DNA of 64,000 bases from Schistocerca nitens (Eukaryota; Arthropoda; Insecta; Orthoptera; Acrididae): the NCBI RefSeq assembly GCF_023898315.1, contig NC_064616.1, forward strand, positions 529,995,102 to 530,059,101. Reading direction: 5' to 3'. Below, piece by piece: positions 22,463 through 35,190 of this stretch; within the stretch, counting starts at the first letter, position 1, and each line of letters begins with the position of its first letter. The notes beneath the pieces are model-generated. The model did not search any database and had not been told where the DNA came from. It was given only the letters and a program-made list of their open reading frames with translations. Made by a program: the position numbers and the translations under genes.

Positions 22463-23568
22463 AACTCAATTTTTATACATTTATAGACTAACGTGTGTGT
22501 TTGGTATAGTCACGATACCAGAATCATTATATGTAAGACATCTGCTTTGATATGATATTGCTTGGAATCACGTTGAAATGCTCTTAGCCGTGTGTGTATC
22601 TCCTAATCTCTTCTTTGTTGTTATGACTGAAAATGGTCTCTTAGCCTGATATTAGTTTGATGCTGAAAAGTAAAGTCAGTTACGTAGCCGCAGGAGGTGT
22701 TCATCCATCAGAATTAATTTTATCGGAAAGAGCTATTTAATTCTGGTCTGAAAACCATTCCAACTGAATCTCTGACACGTGTATTCCAGTTTTCCCGGTT
22801 GGAAACGTTTCTTGCTCTGGTTATCGCGGCCACACTAACATGATCATAATCTAACTTACTGTATGAGCTTGAAGTTGAAAGATGAAGACTGGCAGCTGGA
22901 AATCACATAATACAATACAAATCACATAATACAAAAGGGGGTCAGCATGTTGCTCCGACATCGCATCAGTTGCACGTAAATGCAAGTAACACCAATTCCC
23001 TCAAGTGGTGAAATGCTGTGGCCAGTGTCCCTTCTACTTACACAATTACTAAGTCATGTCTATGATAAGTCAAATCGGCCCTGAGATTACATTTGTACTG
23101 TTGATGTGTTAATGATAATAATAACAAGCGTAAATGTTTCCATGTCAGGGTTATTCATAAGTACTTTCGGGGATTCAGAAGACGACTGCGTGAAGACTAC
23201 AAAAACTGTAGAAAAACGACATATCATTGATGGAGCATCTCCCCAAGTTTCCATTTGTAATACGCGCCATGGCGTACTTGCAGAGCATGCCATAAATGTG
23301 AGTTAGCTGTGAAGAGTCAGCGACTATTTCGTACGAAATATCAGCTAAAGGCTCCAACATATAACACAACTTATAGTATGAGTTTGTTTATTCTACGTAC
23401 CATTCGAAATAAATGGAAAACACCTACCACTACGCTGCCCCAGGCGATGGTCACTGCGATATGACTCGCTGATGCTGTGTCGAAACGAGCTTCTGACAGC
23501 CTGTATACTCCTATCGAACCACCTCTCAGAAGAAAGATTGTCTGCTGATATTACATTTCATGAAGTAT
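22463..23568. other. No gene recognised
   Basis: No coding sequence named. The segment 23140-23560 begins AGGGTTATTCATAAGTAC and may be an old transposon end, but no partner end was found. Confidence 0.4.
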
Positions 23569-23576
23569 AATCGACA

Positions 23577-24461
23577 GGGCTGTAGCCTCTCCCCGAAGTT
23601 ATTCAATCTGTATATTGAGCAAGCAGTAAAGGAAACAAAAGAAAAATTCGGAGTAGGTGTTAAAATCCATGGAGAAGAAATAGAAACTTTGAGGTTCGCC
23701 GTTGACATTGTAATTCTGTCAGAGACAGCAAAGGACTTGGAAGACCAGTTGAATGGAATGGACAGTGTCTTGAAAAGAGGATATAAGATGATCATCAACA
23801 AAAGCAAAACGAGGATAATGGAATGTAGTCGAATTAAGTCGGGTGATGCTGAGAGAATTAGATTGGGAAATGAGACACTTAAAGTAGTAAAGGAGTTTTG
23901 CTATTTGGGGAGCAAAATAAATGATGGTCGAAGTAGAAAGGATATAAAATGTAGACTGGCAATGGCAAGGAAAGCGTTTCTGAAGAAGAGAAATTTGTTA
24001 GCATCGAGTATAGATTTAAGTGTCAGGAAGTCGTTTCTGAAAGCATTTGTATGGAGTGTAGCCATGTATAGAAGTGAAACGTGAACGATAAATAGTTTGG
24101 ACAAGAGGAGAATAGAAGCTTTCGAAATGTCGTGCTACAGAAGAACGCTGAAGATTAGATGGGTAGATCACATAACTAATGAGGAGGTATTGAATAGAAT
24201 TGGGGAGACGAGGAGTTTGTGGCACAACTTGACTAGAAGAAGGGATCGGTTGGCAGGACATGTTTCGAGGCGTCAAGGGATCACCAATTTAGTATTGGAG
24301 GGCAGTGTGGAGGGTTAAAATCGTAGAGGGAGACCAAGAGATGAATACACTAAGCAGATTCAGAAGGATGTAGGTTGCAGTAGGTACTGGAAGATGAAGA
24401 AGCTTGCACAGGATAGAGTAGCATGGAGAGCTGCATCAAACCAGTCTAGGGACTGCAGAGC

Positions 24462-24490
<29 letters not shown>
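23577..24490 (+). mobile_element. RTE-clade LINE, 5'-truncated
   Basis: Reverse transcriptase from motif 4 onward: RQGCSLSPKLFNLYIEQA, the polymerase motif reading RFAVDIVIL (normally FADD, so the first catalytic Asp is lost), then FCYLGSKI and the RTE-type C-terminal domain (RRIEAFEMSCYRRTLKIRW, RGRPRDEYTKQIQ). There are in-frame stops, for example between RSET and TINSLDK. The unit ends in a (CAA)n tail at about 24461-24490. An 8-bp repeat, AATCGACA, flanks it at 23569-23576 and 24491-24498 and is the likely TSD, partly overlapping the element edge. Confidence 0.88.
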
Positions 24491-24493
<3 letters not shown>

Positions 24494-24499
24494 CGACAA

Positions 24500-26090
24500 T
24501 ATCGTCGATAAACTCTGCTCAGTGAAATCGATGTTCATCATGGCACCTGTTCTCCATTCATGAAAATTACACTTTTTGCTTTATAGCCCGAGCTCCTAAA
24601 CTAGACGCCACATTACATCTACAGATACAGGAAACCCAGTAACTCGTTGTAGCTCCAGTGCCTTGATGTGTTCACCAGTTCATTACGCTGGGTGATTGTT
24701 TCAACATGTGGAAGTCCAGTTTCTAAACGCCCTACTAGATCTTCAGTACCCGTGGGCTAAATGTAACGATACTGGCTGGCAGTATTTCCAATAGCTATTT
24801 GAACTGTATGCAGAATGTTCATGGCTTGGTTAATGTGCTTTTTACTTCGAACCAGTTTTAGTTAAATATAATTCGTTTCGAATTAACAGGCCATGGGGGA
24901 GCACATGTTAATTCCATTCATTCACTAAAAGGCATCAGGCGTCTCGGGCGATATTTTGAAAAAAGTATCATTAGCCATTAATGTTATAAACTGTCGGAAT
25001 TATGACAAATATATGTGAAAACTTTACTAACCTCATTCGATAGGTGTTTGGAAGATCGTATTACGTCTGCATCGATCCAACAACTTGAGGGAGTAATTAT
25101 AAACATCGCGAATCAGAAATATTTCTTGGGAGGGCTGGTTCTGCCTGCCAAAAGCCACGATAAAGGGAGAAGGATGGAAGAAAAGCAGAACCTTAAAATT
25201 CTTGGTCCACTTGACCCGGCTGATAGTACCGTAGTAAGAGCGTCTCTCCAAAATAACGATGAAGACTGCAACCGTCCGTTAAGCGAAAGGCCCAGAAGAT
25301 CATCAGAACAGCTCACAAGCTGGAAGTAGCAGACTGGATGGAAGATGGCATCAATTCCTCCAATAGTCGCAGTTGGCGAAAATCCAGAAGATTTGTGCGG
25401 CAATTGCGATGTTACCTGCACTCGTGGTCACGACGACTTTAAAGACTGCAGTACTTCTCTAAAGAAGGCAACAGAAACAAATCAATTATATTTCCCTTGT
25501 ATGGGCATCTCTTAGCTAAAAATTACGTGTTGGTTTCTTCACGTGTGGAATATTCCAAAGGTAAAATCGTCATCCAACCTGATCTCCGGTCGCTTAGAAC
25601 TGGGTAGCAACTATCAGACTAAAACAGGGAATGCTAGCTGGAATGGGCGCTGTAACATTTCGCTGTAGCACGCTGAGTGACGGAACATAAGACACTGCGT
25701 AAAATTAGAAAATCCAGAGGTAGAAATACGCTACCTAACAAGAAAAGTGACGTAGCCAGAAGGCTTGATAGGACGTTTATGTAACTTTGTATGCGTACCT
25801 ACCATCAGCGGGTATTTAATTGATTGGAAATGCAGTATTCCTTGACTGGTACAACAGACATCAGCTGCATTACAGCTGTTCCGATTTAGCGTTGTTATCA
25901 GGCGTAGCAGGGTATATGTGGGACGTTCACAACGTCAGATAATGTGTAATCACTGCATAGGACACGGATACACCGTATAACTATGTGAGACAGAGTTATT
26001 AGCCTTCATTTGGTCGATTTGCCGAATATTGCAACGCCCAGATGTGTAAGAGATATGGATGTGACAGTAGCACAAAGTTCCACTGCATGA
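24500..26090. other. No gene recognised
   Basis: The largest frame, 25015-25329 plus, has no recognisable motif. No repeat family is identified in these 1.6 kb. Confidence 0.45.
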
Positions 26091-26099
26091 GAAGGTGAG

Positions 26100-26900
26100 T
26101 GTAGGTATACTCGTCTTCAAGTTTCCAGTAGGCCACTTCTGCCTATCACAACGGAGGATCGCCATATTGTGCACCACACACTTCGTAACCTCTTCGCATC
26201 TGCGCCTACCATCCAAAAACACATAATGGGCTCCCTGTCACATTCTATGTCATCTAACCCCTGACTAGCAGCAACAGGACTAATGTAAATGAGTTTTGAG
26301 TGATGCCGCGACCAGGAAGCATGAACCGTTGATGAATTATGTCGCACTCTGTTCAGCGATAAATCGCGGTTCTGCATTTCCCAAGATGACCATCGTTAGC
26401 GTATATGGCGGTGACCTGGGAAGAGATCCCATTCTTTCAATGCCTTTAAGGGGCACATCAGTGTTGCTCCTGGCCTCATGTTCTTGGGAGCCATCAAGTG
26501 TGACTTCGAGTCATAGTGATTGAAGGAGCTCTAATGGCACATTCGTATATCACGGACGTCCTTCGTCGTCATGTGTTACCTCTCATGCGACAGTATCGAA
26601 GTGTCATTTCTCAATAGGATAATTCTCGTCAACGCGTGACGTATGTCTCCATGAAGTATCTGCATCATGTTGAGACACTCCTGCAGCCAGTAAGTAACAG
26701 CCCCATATGTGTCCCCAATAGAATATGAGTCGGACCAGCTCTGACGTCAACTCTGTCCCAGTGTCAGTACGCAGAATATCAAGGACTATTTTCAAGAGTT
26801 GTGTGTCATTTTACCTCAGGAGACAATACAACGGCTTCATGAGAAACTTCCTAACAGAATCAGTGCACGTATACAGGCCACAGGGGAGTGACATCTGATA
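26100..26900 (+). pseudogene. Tc1-like transposase remnant
   Basis: Plus-strand fragments in several frames follow the order of a Tc1-like transposase: an early RRRLP-type region, then VIVIEGALMAHSYITDVLRR and HVLPLMRQYRS (about 26510-26600), SMKYLHHVETLLQP, and a final GLFSRVV...TGHRGV-like end near 26890. Stops and frame changes are frequent and no terminal repeats are visible. Confidence 0.6.
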
Positions 26901-27029
26901 ACTGGGCTCATGTTGCCGATTTCTTTGTAAACTTTACTTGATTTTGTGATCACTGCAATAACATCATATACCCTCTGAGCTTGTGAACTTTCATTTCGTT
27001 TACATCTCCACTTCTACGTACAATACTTT

Positions 27030-28243
27030 TTGCGACCACTTCCAGAGATCAACGTTCTGATCCTGTCTGTCGAGTTGTGAGCAAGAGGAGTGAGGATGAG
27101 TAGTCCACTTTACGTCCAGAGGAGTCAGTGACACAGTGGTAGCTGTAATACCATTTGCTCCTTTGTTGTGTTTACAGTGTTATAATATTTCTTTTCAGGG
27201 CGGCGGGCGGCGGTTGGGCAAAAGCGTATGCCAGGAAGGAGTGCTGATTTCTCGTCAGCGAGACGTGACGTCGTCCAGAAGGTCAGAGAGCCACGAGCGT
27301 GTGCTGCGCTGGCGGCATCGTAGGGATGAGAAGTTGTCGCCTGCCCTGGAGTTCTGCAACACAATGCGGTCCCCACCTCAGTGCACTCGAAGAGCTCAGG
27401 TGGAGACTGCAAACTGTGGTCCAGGATGTTAACTGTTGTGGCAACTATGCCTTGGTTGTCCTCCATGGACTGACCAAGACCACAGAAGGTATTCGCAAGT
27501 CATCCAGGGGGCCGCACGAACGTGCCACGACCAGTCATTGTAGAGATGGCAGTTTGCAAGTCATCTGTGATTACCTGTGGTGGAGGAGAGGTGGCCTACC
27601 ATCAGCGGTGACCCAGTAGACAGCACTGGCAAACCACAGCTGTGGTAGGCTTCAGGTTGGGTGCATCTCGGTGTTGAAGTCAGGAAGTAGGTAGTAGGCA
27701 GGCCACCATCGATTGGCTTGTCGTGGTTTCACTGAAAGTCAATAGACTGTCACGCTCTCGGGTTCTAGCGACGTATAGAGAGTGGCAGCACAACAGAAAG
27801 TGTCTTTGAGCTCCGAAAGCCTCGTTATTTAAAGGGCTGAAAGTGCACCTGTGACGTGGTGGCTCTGGATGTATGAAAGCATGTTCCCTCGTTTATCAGT
27901 CCAATCAGCGCACCTTGCGCCGCTGTGGTAATTCAATAATTATTTGGTTCGCTGAGCTCGGGTTCTTCTGCCTACGTTTGGCTTTGCAGTGGCGGTCTGG
28001 CACTGCAGTTACACAATGTTACGTCACAGTGCCTTGCTATGAAGCGCTGCAACGTCTGCGTTTCTGATTTCCCTGATCAGAGGTTGTGAAGCAATGCGCT
28101 CCTCATGTCCTGACATCTATTGCATTGGCTGTATGCCTCGCTGACATTCTGATTGTCAGATCAGCCCACAGTCTGTTCCTAACTCTTCTGGTAGAACTTT
28201 TTTAAAAATTTCAACATGTACAATAAAATGATTTTGTTGCACA
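27030..28243 (-). mobile_element. LTR-like fossil block (family of 14.1-15.2 kb)
   Basis: About 1.2 kb homologous, in inverted orientation, to 14056-15250, with the same TG edge at 28243 read on the minus strand. No adjoining gag coding is recognised on the minus strand below 27000. It could be a solo LTR. It is clearly diverged from the other copies and therefore old. The plus-strand open frames between 27136 and 27619 lie inside this repeat and are not genes. Confidence 0.55.
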
Positions 28244-29205
28244 GCGTCAGGCAGTCTTTAAAGAATGAAGACAGATATTTTAGAGATCAGTGCGATGTGA
28301 CGGCCAGAAAAATGTAAGTTATGGAGTTGAGATCATGGAATTCTTCACTGTGGGTCTGATAACCGCAGAGTAGGAGTAGGAATAAGCATGTATAAAACAT
28401 CGGCAGTATAGTTAAGACTTATCTGCAACAAATATGATGATCACTGACAGTGAACTTGAATGGATATCCAATAAATATTTCAGTAATAACGATGTACGTG
28501 TTTGTCACAAATACGTCTGATAGTAACATGGACTGTGTGTGATAATGATACAGAACTTGTAAAAATACGGTAAAGGGAATGAGAACTTAATCACAAGAGG
28601 CACCTGAAATGCACCTATAGTTGATAACAGCGAACAGGAAATGATCAAATACCTCGGTCCTGGCAGGCGGAAGCAGAGGGGAGGAAGATTAATGAAAATT
28701 TATTCTACACACGAGTCAGGTATTCCGAGTACACTTCTCAAGACCCGATGAGAAAGAAGTATACATGGAAGATGCCAAAGGACTGCAGAAGGTATCAGAT
28801 AGTATATTTATAGAACTCTCCTCTATGTTGCACTCTAATGGTGCTGGAAAGTGCAAGTGTGCTAGAAACTACTTAGCTCCACTTCCCATGATGTTACAAG
28901 CCTCACTTTTGTTATCATCATCAAGTGAGAAGCTACATGCCACTCCCCATCCTCTCTCCACCTCCCACAATCCTCTCTTGCCGACAACAGTATAGTATTA
29001 AATGAAATAACAAATAAAAGCTTAGTATTGTGTCAGCTATCAAAATGAAACATCCAGTCACAAAGCAGCCCCAGGGCAGTCATCTTAGGTCTGCTCAGTT
29101 GTATCCGGCTGATCTGAATTTTTTGCCCCATGTTCAGAAACGTTGAATATAAATATTATGTAAAGGGTTTTACTTGCAGTATTTCCACATCTAAAATTCA
29201 TGAGC
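28244..29205. other. No gene recognised
   Basis: The open frame 28765-28995 plus shows no family resemblance. No other features are visible. Confidence 0.45.
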
Positions 29206-29206
29206 A

Positions 29207-29208
29207 AA

Positions 29209-29251
<43 letters not shown>
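29207..29251 (+). repeat. (CA)n microsatellite
   Basis: About 22 CA units without interruption, followed by AAACAAACATATAT. Confidence 0.97.
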
Positions 29252-29255
<4 letters not shown>

Positions 29256-29275
29256 AACATATATGGTGGCCAAAA

Positions 29276-29580
29276 ACAGTCTGAAAAACTCGTAAGGGTG
29301 TTGTGAATAGGTTGTGCTGAGAAATTATTGTTAAGAAAAAAATTCGATACGTTGCGCCGTTTCCGAGTTAATTAGCATTGAACTTAGCTAACCAGGCAGT
29401 TGCGCATACAAATTCAAGCGGCCAACTGACATTAATTGTACGGTATCTGCCGATCCGTTTCAATTTGCGTTCTAAACAGACTGATTGGCTCACTTTAATG
29501 CTAACTAACTCGGAAACGGCGCAACATATACAATTATTTTCTTAACAGTTATTTCTCAGCACAAAATATCCTGTCGGGTG
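29276..29580. mobile_element. Fold-back MITE
   Basis: Near-complete inverted repeat. Left arm 29314-29421 and right arm 29455-29562, both starting GTGCTGAGAAAT when read inward and both containing TTGCGCCGTTTCCGAGTTA. The similarity continues to within about 35 bases of the centre. No coding capacity. Confidence 0.85.
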
Positions 29581-29589
29581 TTCGAGGAG

Positions 29590-30530
29590 AGCTGTGGTGA
29601 GTGTCCTGAATATGTGGCGAAACCAAGGTGAAACCAGGCCCAGCTGTGGGGTTCGGCAGACTGGTAAAACAGAATAGGCGGAATACTGTGGCGGAACGAA
29701 CATCAGACTTTAATACTGGGCAGAGTACAAGTGTGTCTAAATACACAATGCACCGTACACTGCAAACGATGGGCCTCCATAGTCGTCGACCCTTGCAAGT
29801 GCCAATGTTAACACCACGGCATCGGCGACTACGACTGAAATGGGCACGTGACCATCAGCACTCGACGTTGGCGCAATGGCAGAGCGTTGCATGGTCTGAT
29901 GAATCCCAATACCTACTTCATCACGCAGATGGGAGCGCACGAATCCGTCGTTTTCTTCCAGGGGAACAGCTCCTTGTCATCTGTATTGTGAGACAGAGAC
30001 AAGCTGCCGGCGACTCTATTGTGTTCTGGGGAACATTCACATGGGCATCCATGTGTACTGTGGAGCTCGTGCAAGGCACCATGCCGGACAAGGAGTATCG
30101 TACTCTGTTTGCTGAGCATGTAAACCGCTCTGTGATGATTATGCTTCGCAATGGCAGTGGCTCTTTTCAGCAAGTTAATGCCCCATGTCACAAGGCCAGG
30201 AATGTGATGGGGTGGTCCGAGGAACACAGTAACGAGTTCCAATTGATGTGCTGGCCCCCCAGCTCGCCAGATCTAAACCTGATAGAACACATCTGGGATG
30301 TGACTGAACGTGGCGTCAGAGCTCATTGCCACCCTCCGGGGAGTTTACGTGAATCAAGTGACGTGTGTGCAGATGTGGTGCCAATTCCGTCCAGCGACCT
30401 GCGAAGGCCTCATTGCTTCCATGCCACGACACGTCGTCACTGTTATCCGTGCCTGAGGTGGACATACCGGCTGTTACGTAGGTGGTCGCAATGTTCTGGC
30501 TCATCAGTGTATACTTCTCTGTAACCACGA
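29590..30530 (+). pseudogene. Tc1-like transposase, long open frame, inactive
   Basis: Plus-strand frame 29628-30524 (298 codons) resembles Tc1-like transposases: SRRPLQVPMLTPRHRRLRLK, AWSDESQYLL with the first catalytic Asp, VFWGTFTW, then NAPCHKARNV and PPSSPDLNLIEHIWD with the final Glu. The second catalytic Asp, expected just before NAPCHK, is Val (codon 30174-30176). After about 30355 the frame shifts, because the usual C-terminus reads in another frame. The N-terminal DNA-binding region is mostly missing and no terminal repeats are seen. The long frame is a survivor and not evidence of function. Confidence 0.85.
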
Positions 30531-30630
30531 AGTGGTCTGATTGCTTTGCTAGTAAAGATAAAGAGCAAATTTGATCTTCCTGATACCTACAAAAACCGCT
30601 CTCTTGGAGCAGACTTAAATCATTACGTAT

Positions 30631-33010
30631 TAACTTAGATTAGATTAGATAGGATGAGTCCTTGTTCCATAGATCATGGATACGACACTTCGTAATGATG
30701 TGGAACGTGTCAGGTTAATAAAAGGTGTCTATACAAGATATTACATTACACAAAATATTACATGAGACTTAACTTTTTTTTGGTGGGGGGTGGGGAAATT
30801 ACCCACTTACTATATCCAAAAATTCATCTAATGAGTTGAAGGAGTTGCCATTAAGAAATTCTTTTAATTTTCTTTTAAATGCTATACGGCTATCTGTCAG
30901 ACTTTTGATGCTATTGGGTAAATGACCGAAGACTTTTGTGGCAGCATAATTTACGCCCTTCTGAGCCAAAGTTAGATTTAACCTTGCGTAGTAAAGATCA
31001 TCCTTTCTCCTAGTGTTGTAGCCATGTACACCGCTATTACTTTTGAATTCGTTCGGATTGTTAATAACAAATTTCATAAGTGAATACATATATTGGGAGG
31101 CTACAGTGAAGATACCAGGCTCTTTAAATAAATGTCTGCAGGATGATCTTGGATGAGCTCCAGCAATTATTCTGATTACACGCTTTTGTGCAATGAACAC
31201 TCTTTTACTAAATGATGAATATGATGCCATACGAAAGCAGAGAATGAAAATAGGCGTGATGTATATCACCAAAATTTGCAATGGCCCTAACAGAATAAGT
31301 AGCTGAACTTAAACGTTTCAGCGGGTCTACAGTGTGTTTTTTCCAGTTCAATTCCTCATCAATGCATACACCTACAAATTTTGAATATTCTACCTTAGCT
31401 ACGGATTTCTGATCGAAGTCTATATTTATTAACGGTGTCATTCCATTTACTGTGTGGAACTGTATATACTGTGTTTTGTCAAAGTTTCATGAGAGCCCAT
31501 TTGCAGAGAACCACTTAATGATTTTCTAAAAAACATCGTTTACAATTTCATCAGTTAATTCTGGTCTGTTGGGTGTGATAGCTATACTTGTATCTTCGGC
31601 AAAAAGTACCAGCTTTACATCTTCGTGAATATAGAATGACAAGTCATTAATATATATTAAGGACAGCAGAGGACCAAAGGCCGAACCTTGTGGCACCTCA
31701 TTCTTGATTGTTCCCCAGTCTGAGAAATCGCCAGTTTTTTCTATATTATGTGAACTGCTTATTTCAACTTTCTGCACTCTTCCAGTTAGGTATGTTTTAA
31801 ACCACTTGAGCGCTGTCCTATTTATACCACAGTACTTGAGCTTATCTAGAAGTATTCCATGATTTACACAATCAAAAGCCTCTGAGAGGTCACAAAAATT
31901 CCCAACGGGTGACTTCCGGTTATTCAGAGCATTTAATATTTCATTAGTGAAAGTATATATAGCATTTTCCGTTGAATAACCATTCTGAAAAACAAACTGG
32001 CATTTTTTAAAACTTTATTTTACAAAGGTGTGAAGCTACTGTTCAATACATTAATTTTTTAAGATTTTTGGATAAGGCAGTCAGAAGAGAGATTGGGCGG
32101 TAGTTGTTGACATCAGACGTATCCCAATTTTTATGCAGTGGTTTAACAATGGCATACTTCAGTCTATCTGGGAAAATATCCTGCCTCAGAGAGCTATAAC
32201 ATATGTGGCTAAGAATCCTACTTATCTCTTGGGAACATGCTTTATTATCCTGCTGAAAATGCCATCAATTCCATGGGAGCCTTTAATCTTGAGAGAGTTT
32301 ATTATCTTCCTGATTTCAGAAGTTGAGGTGGGTGGAATTTCAATTGTAACAAATTGTGTGTGTAAGGCCTCTTCCATTAACTGCCTGGCTTATTCTAATG
32401 AACATTTAGATCCTATTTTCTCTACAACATTTAATAAATGATTATTCAAAATGTTTTCGGCTTCCGGCTTGTTGTTTGTCAAGTTTCCATTCGCTTTGAT
32501 GGTAATGCCGTCGTCCTATACTCTTGGTTGCCCTGTCTCCCTTGTAATAATATTCCAAATTGTTTTGATTTTGTTATCAGAGGTATTAATCCCAGACATG
32601 GTGCACATGCTTCTGGACGTTTTAATAACCTTTCTTGATATAGCACAATAGTTTTTATAATATTTGACTGTTTCTGGGTCATTACTCTTTCTTGTTGTTG
32701 GATACAGTTCCCTTTTGTGGTTACAAGATATTTTTATTCCTTTAGTAAGCCAAGGTTTTTTACATGGTTTCTTATAATTAGATTTAACTACTTTCTTGGG
32801 GAAACAGTTTTCAAATTCTCTTACAAGTGTATCATGGAATAAGTTCTATTTTAAATTAGCATCGGGTTCCTTGTACACCTCATCACAGTCTAACTGCTGA
32901 AGATTTTCCATGAAATTTCTAATTGTTGAATCATTAATTGAACGCACAACTTTGGAGGGTAGTTTTGAATTGTGGTTCTGCATTCTGTCTGTCTGGAAGT
33001 AATACTAGCT
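30631..33010 (-). mobile_element. Jockey/CR1-like LINE, 5'-truncated, 2.4 kb
   Basis: Minus-strand reverse transcriptase remnant. In order from high to low coordinate: a pre-RT segment with KKPWLTKGIKIS-like sequence (about 32750), RT motifs CDLSEAFDCVNHGILLDKL (about 31880), PQGSAFGPLLSLIYINDL (about 31700-31650) and LVLFAEDTSIA (FADD changed to FAED), then SLLSYGIIF, QKRVIRIIAGAHPRSSCRHLF and the C-terminal FGHLPNSIKSLTD...SLDEFLD. Several stops and frameshifts; for example the palm and C-terminal parts are in separate frames. The tail is an ATCTAATCTAATC run at 30631-30650. The endonuclease domain is absent. Confidence 0.9.
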
Positions 33011-33455
33011 TATAAATTGAACATATGATCATGACGCCATTTCCTGTCACGATTCCTAAAAAATTAGAATCCCTATTGACACTTCAGATAAAAAAGAATG
33101 GAGTAACGTGAATGGAGGCTTCGTTGTATTTTCGACCTGCATGAGGCTCTGCGCTAACGCTACAACAGATAGCGTTACACATGTTTGTCTGTCACAGCTC
33201 CACCACACTATTCTAATCACAATAAACTGTCGTAAAATACTAAGATTACCCGTCATTATATATGTAATTTATCATTATTTATCGCTTAGATACCACTTTT
33301 TGAGAAATGATTCGAATTTTCGTGCTGCCTGAGAAAATTACCGGGTTTGATTAACAGATGCTTCCCCTAAAAATTATCCAACAGACTGTCGCGAGAACTA
33401 TGTCCTTGTTCTCCACAGAAGCCAATTTACTGGGGAGATGGAATGTCAGTCTAGC

Positions 33456-33458
<3 letters not shown>
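33011..33458. other. No feature recognised
   Basis: Unique-looking sequence between a LINE and a microsatellite. It may include a little more of the LINE's 5' side, but nothing is readable. Confidence 0.4.

Positions 33459-33551
<93 letters not shown>
33459..33551 (+). repeat. Compound (TA)n(TG)n microsatellite
   Basis: About 30 TA units pass directly into about 16 TG units. Open frames across this tract in both directions encode only Tyr-Ile and Cys-Val repeats and are artefacts. Confidence 0.97.
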
Positions 33552-33553
<2 letters not shown>

Positions 33554-33689
33554 GAATAACTATACGATTGAAACGGTATCTAATTCTACACACACGTCGC
33601 AGATTTGTCTTTTTTAGTGCTGGTCCGAACTCTAGTTCTCTGTATGCTTGTAGGTTCATCACGTGATAATAACGTCTCTTCCGATTATG

Positions 33690-34230
33690 ACTCCTAAATT
33701 CTTAGCACACACATACTCTGCAAACCACGCTATAGCGTCTGGTGAAAGGCTCCTTGTAGCACTCGTGAAAATAGATCAAAACTTCTTTTTATTGCGGAGA
33801 TGGGAGGCAAAACCAGGGCTTACACATCCATATGTCGAAACAACTATTGGACTGAACAGTGAGATAGACAGATGCTCGCTAATTTTGGACACATGTCGCA
33901 GAGTCTCTGAGTTTTTTAACGTCTTTATTAATATATTTAATTCATATAAATTGGTCATGTGATCATGGAGTCCCTCCCTAAACTTATAGAATGCATATAC
34001 TTCGCAAACCTCCGTATAGTGCATGGCAGAGGGCACCTTGTACAACATGTAAAAATAGATCGATGGATAGAAATCACAGCATATACGCTCTATACGAGCC
34101 CCAATTTCTCTTATCTTGCCAGAAATGTATGTAGTCAGCTGCAAATGTCAGTTCTATAAACTTCCGTGAAAAGAACAGCATCTTCTCTCCAGTGATCACG
34201 AAGCGTCAGCATAATACGTGTTGACCGGAC
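33690..34230 (-). mobile_element. Two decayed LINE 3' ends (family of 21.0 kb)
   Basis: Two blocks, near 33695-33780 and 33980-34060, share the minus-strand 3' end of the jockey/CR1-like family: each has a CATATACTYYGCAAACC-type segment followed by GGCTCCTTGTA or GGGCACCTTGTA and AAAATAGATC. The second continues into ACGAGCCCCAATTTCTCTTA, a conserved coding-end block seen also at 45455-45485. Too decayed for exact edges. Confidence 0.6.
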
Positions 34231-34239
34231 CTGCGAGTA

Positions 34240-34914
34240 ACAAGTCTAGTTATTAAGTGACTGATTTCGAGAAAGTCTTTTACAGTGTTAGTCATTAGAA
34301 TCTAAGGCGTGTTTTAAACTATCTACACATCTCTGCAGGCCACAAAGGATTTTTACTTCTACCAAAGTGCAGCCAGAAAACTTACAAACCGCAAAGTAAA
34401 AAGAAGTTAAATCTGACGAAAGAAACACCGAAGTAATAAGCGTTTCCAGGCCCCTTTGCATGATTCTCTGAGAATTAGGAATATATATAATAATAAATGT
34501 TCTACTGTGTTTAATGTAGCATTGCTGCTGTACTCGTTGGTCGGTGTTGCCTTATCGCGTTCTCATCTTCCGTCTGGGAGTGATACGTAAGTGTGGGCGT
34601 TACTAACATCTCCAGCCAGCTGACGTGCCCAGGGTGGAGGCAGAAAGTGAACGGGGAGACTTCTGAGTTCTCGTTCAATCGTTGCCCGGCCGTTACTGTC
34701 AGGCAGTCAGTGTACAGTATCCACAATTTGAATACCGTCGGTTGCATAGGGAGGTGTGCCGAAACTTGCCCCAGTTGGACGGTTAACATACGTGAGACAC
34801 AGCGGCTTTGGCCTTCTCATATAGGAGTGACTGTAGCGGAGAACGTACCATGACGGCTGCGAGAGTATTTTTTCTTGTGGGCGCGGTGATTCTGCATTTT
34901 CATGGAGAAATTTT
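34240..34914. other. No gene recognised
   Basis: Open frames at 34511-34789 minus and 34593-34853 plus overlap and match nothing known. Confidence 0.45.
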
Positions 34915-34925
34915 TTTCCGACAGT

Positions 34926-35126
34926 TCAAATAGTTCAAATGGCTCTGAGCACTGTGGGATTCAACTGCTGTGGTCGTAAGTCTCCTATAACTTAGAAATA
35001 CTTAAACCTAACTAACCTAAGGACATCACACACATCCATGCCCGAGGCAGGATTCGAACCTGCGACCGTAGCGGTCGTGCGGTTCCAGACTGTAGCGCCT
35101 TTAACCGCTCGGCCACTCCGGCCGGC
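34926..35126 (-). repeat. SINE, family A, full length
   Basis: Complete minus-strand copy with a perfect 11-bp TSD, TTTCCGACAGT, at 34915-34925 and 35127-35137. Confidence 0.95.
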
Positions 35127-35190
35127 TTTCCGACAGTCATTGTGCGTGTGTTGTCCGTATAGCAGTACTTTGGTGGCTAAATGGTTCATA

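Noticed and set aside
25015-25329. 104-codon frame on the plus strand
   Set aside because: Starts at a Met-like GTG, shows no recognisable motif and has no sign of splicing; left unannotated as a gene.
27136-27619. Overlapping open frames of about 100 codons
   Set aside because: Lie inside the LTR-like repeat; homologous positions in the 14-kb copy do not keep the frames.
33351-33666. Open frames of about 100 codons on both strands
   Set aside because: Caused by the (TA)n(TG)n microsatellite; the products are Tyr-Ile and Cys-Val repeats.
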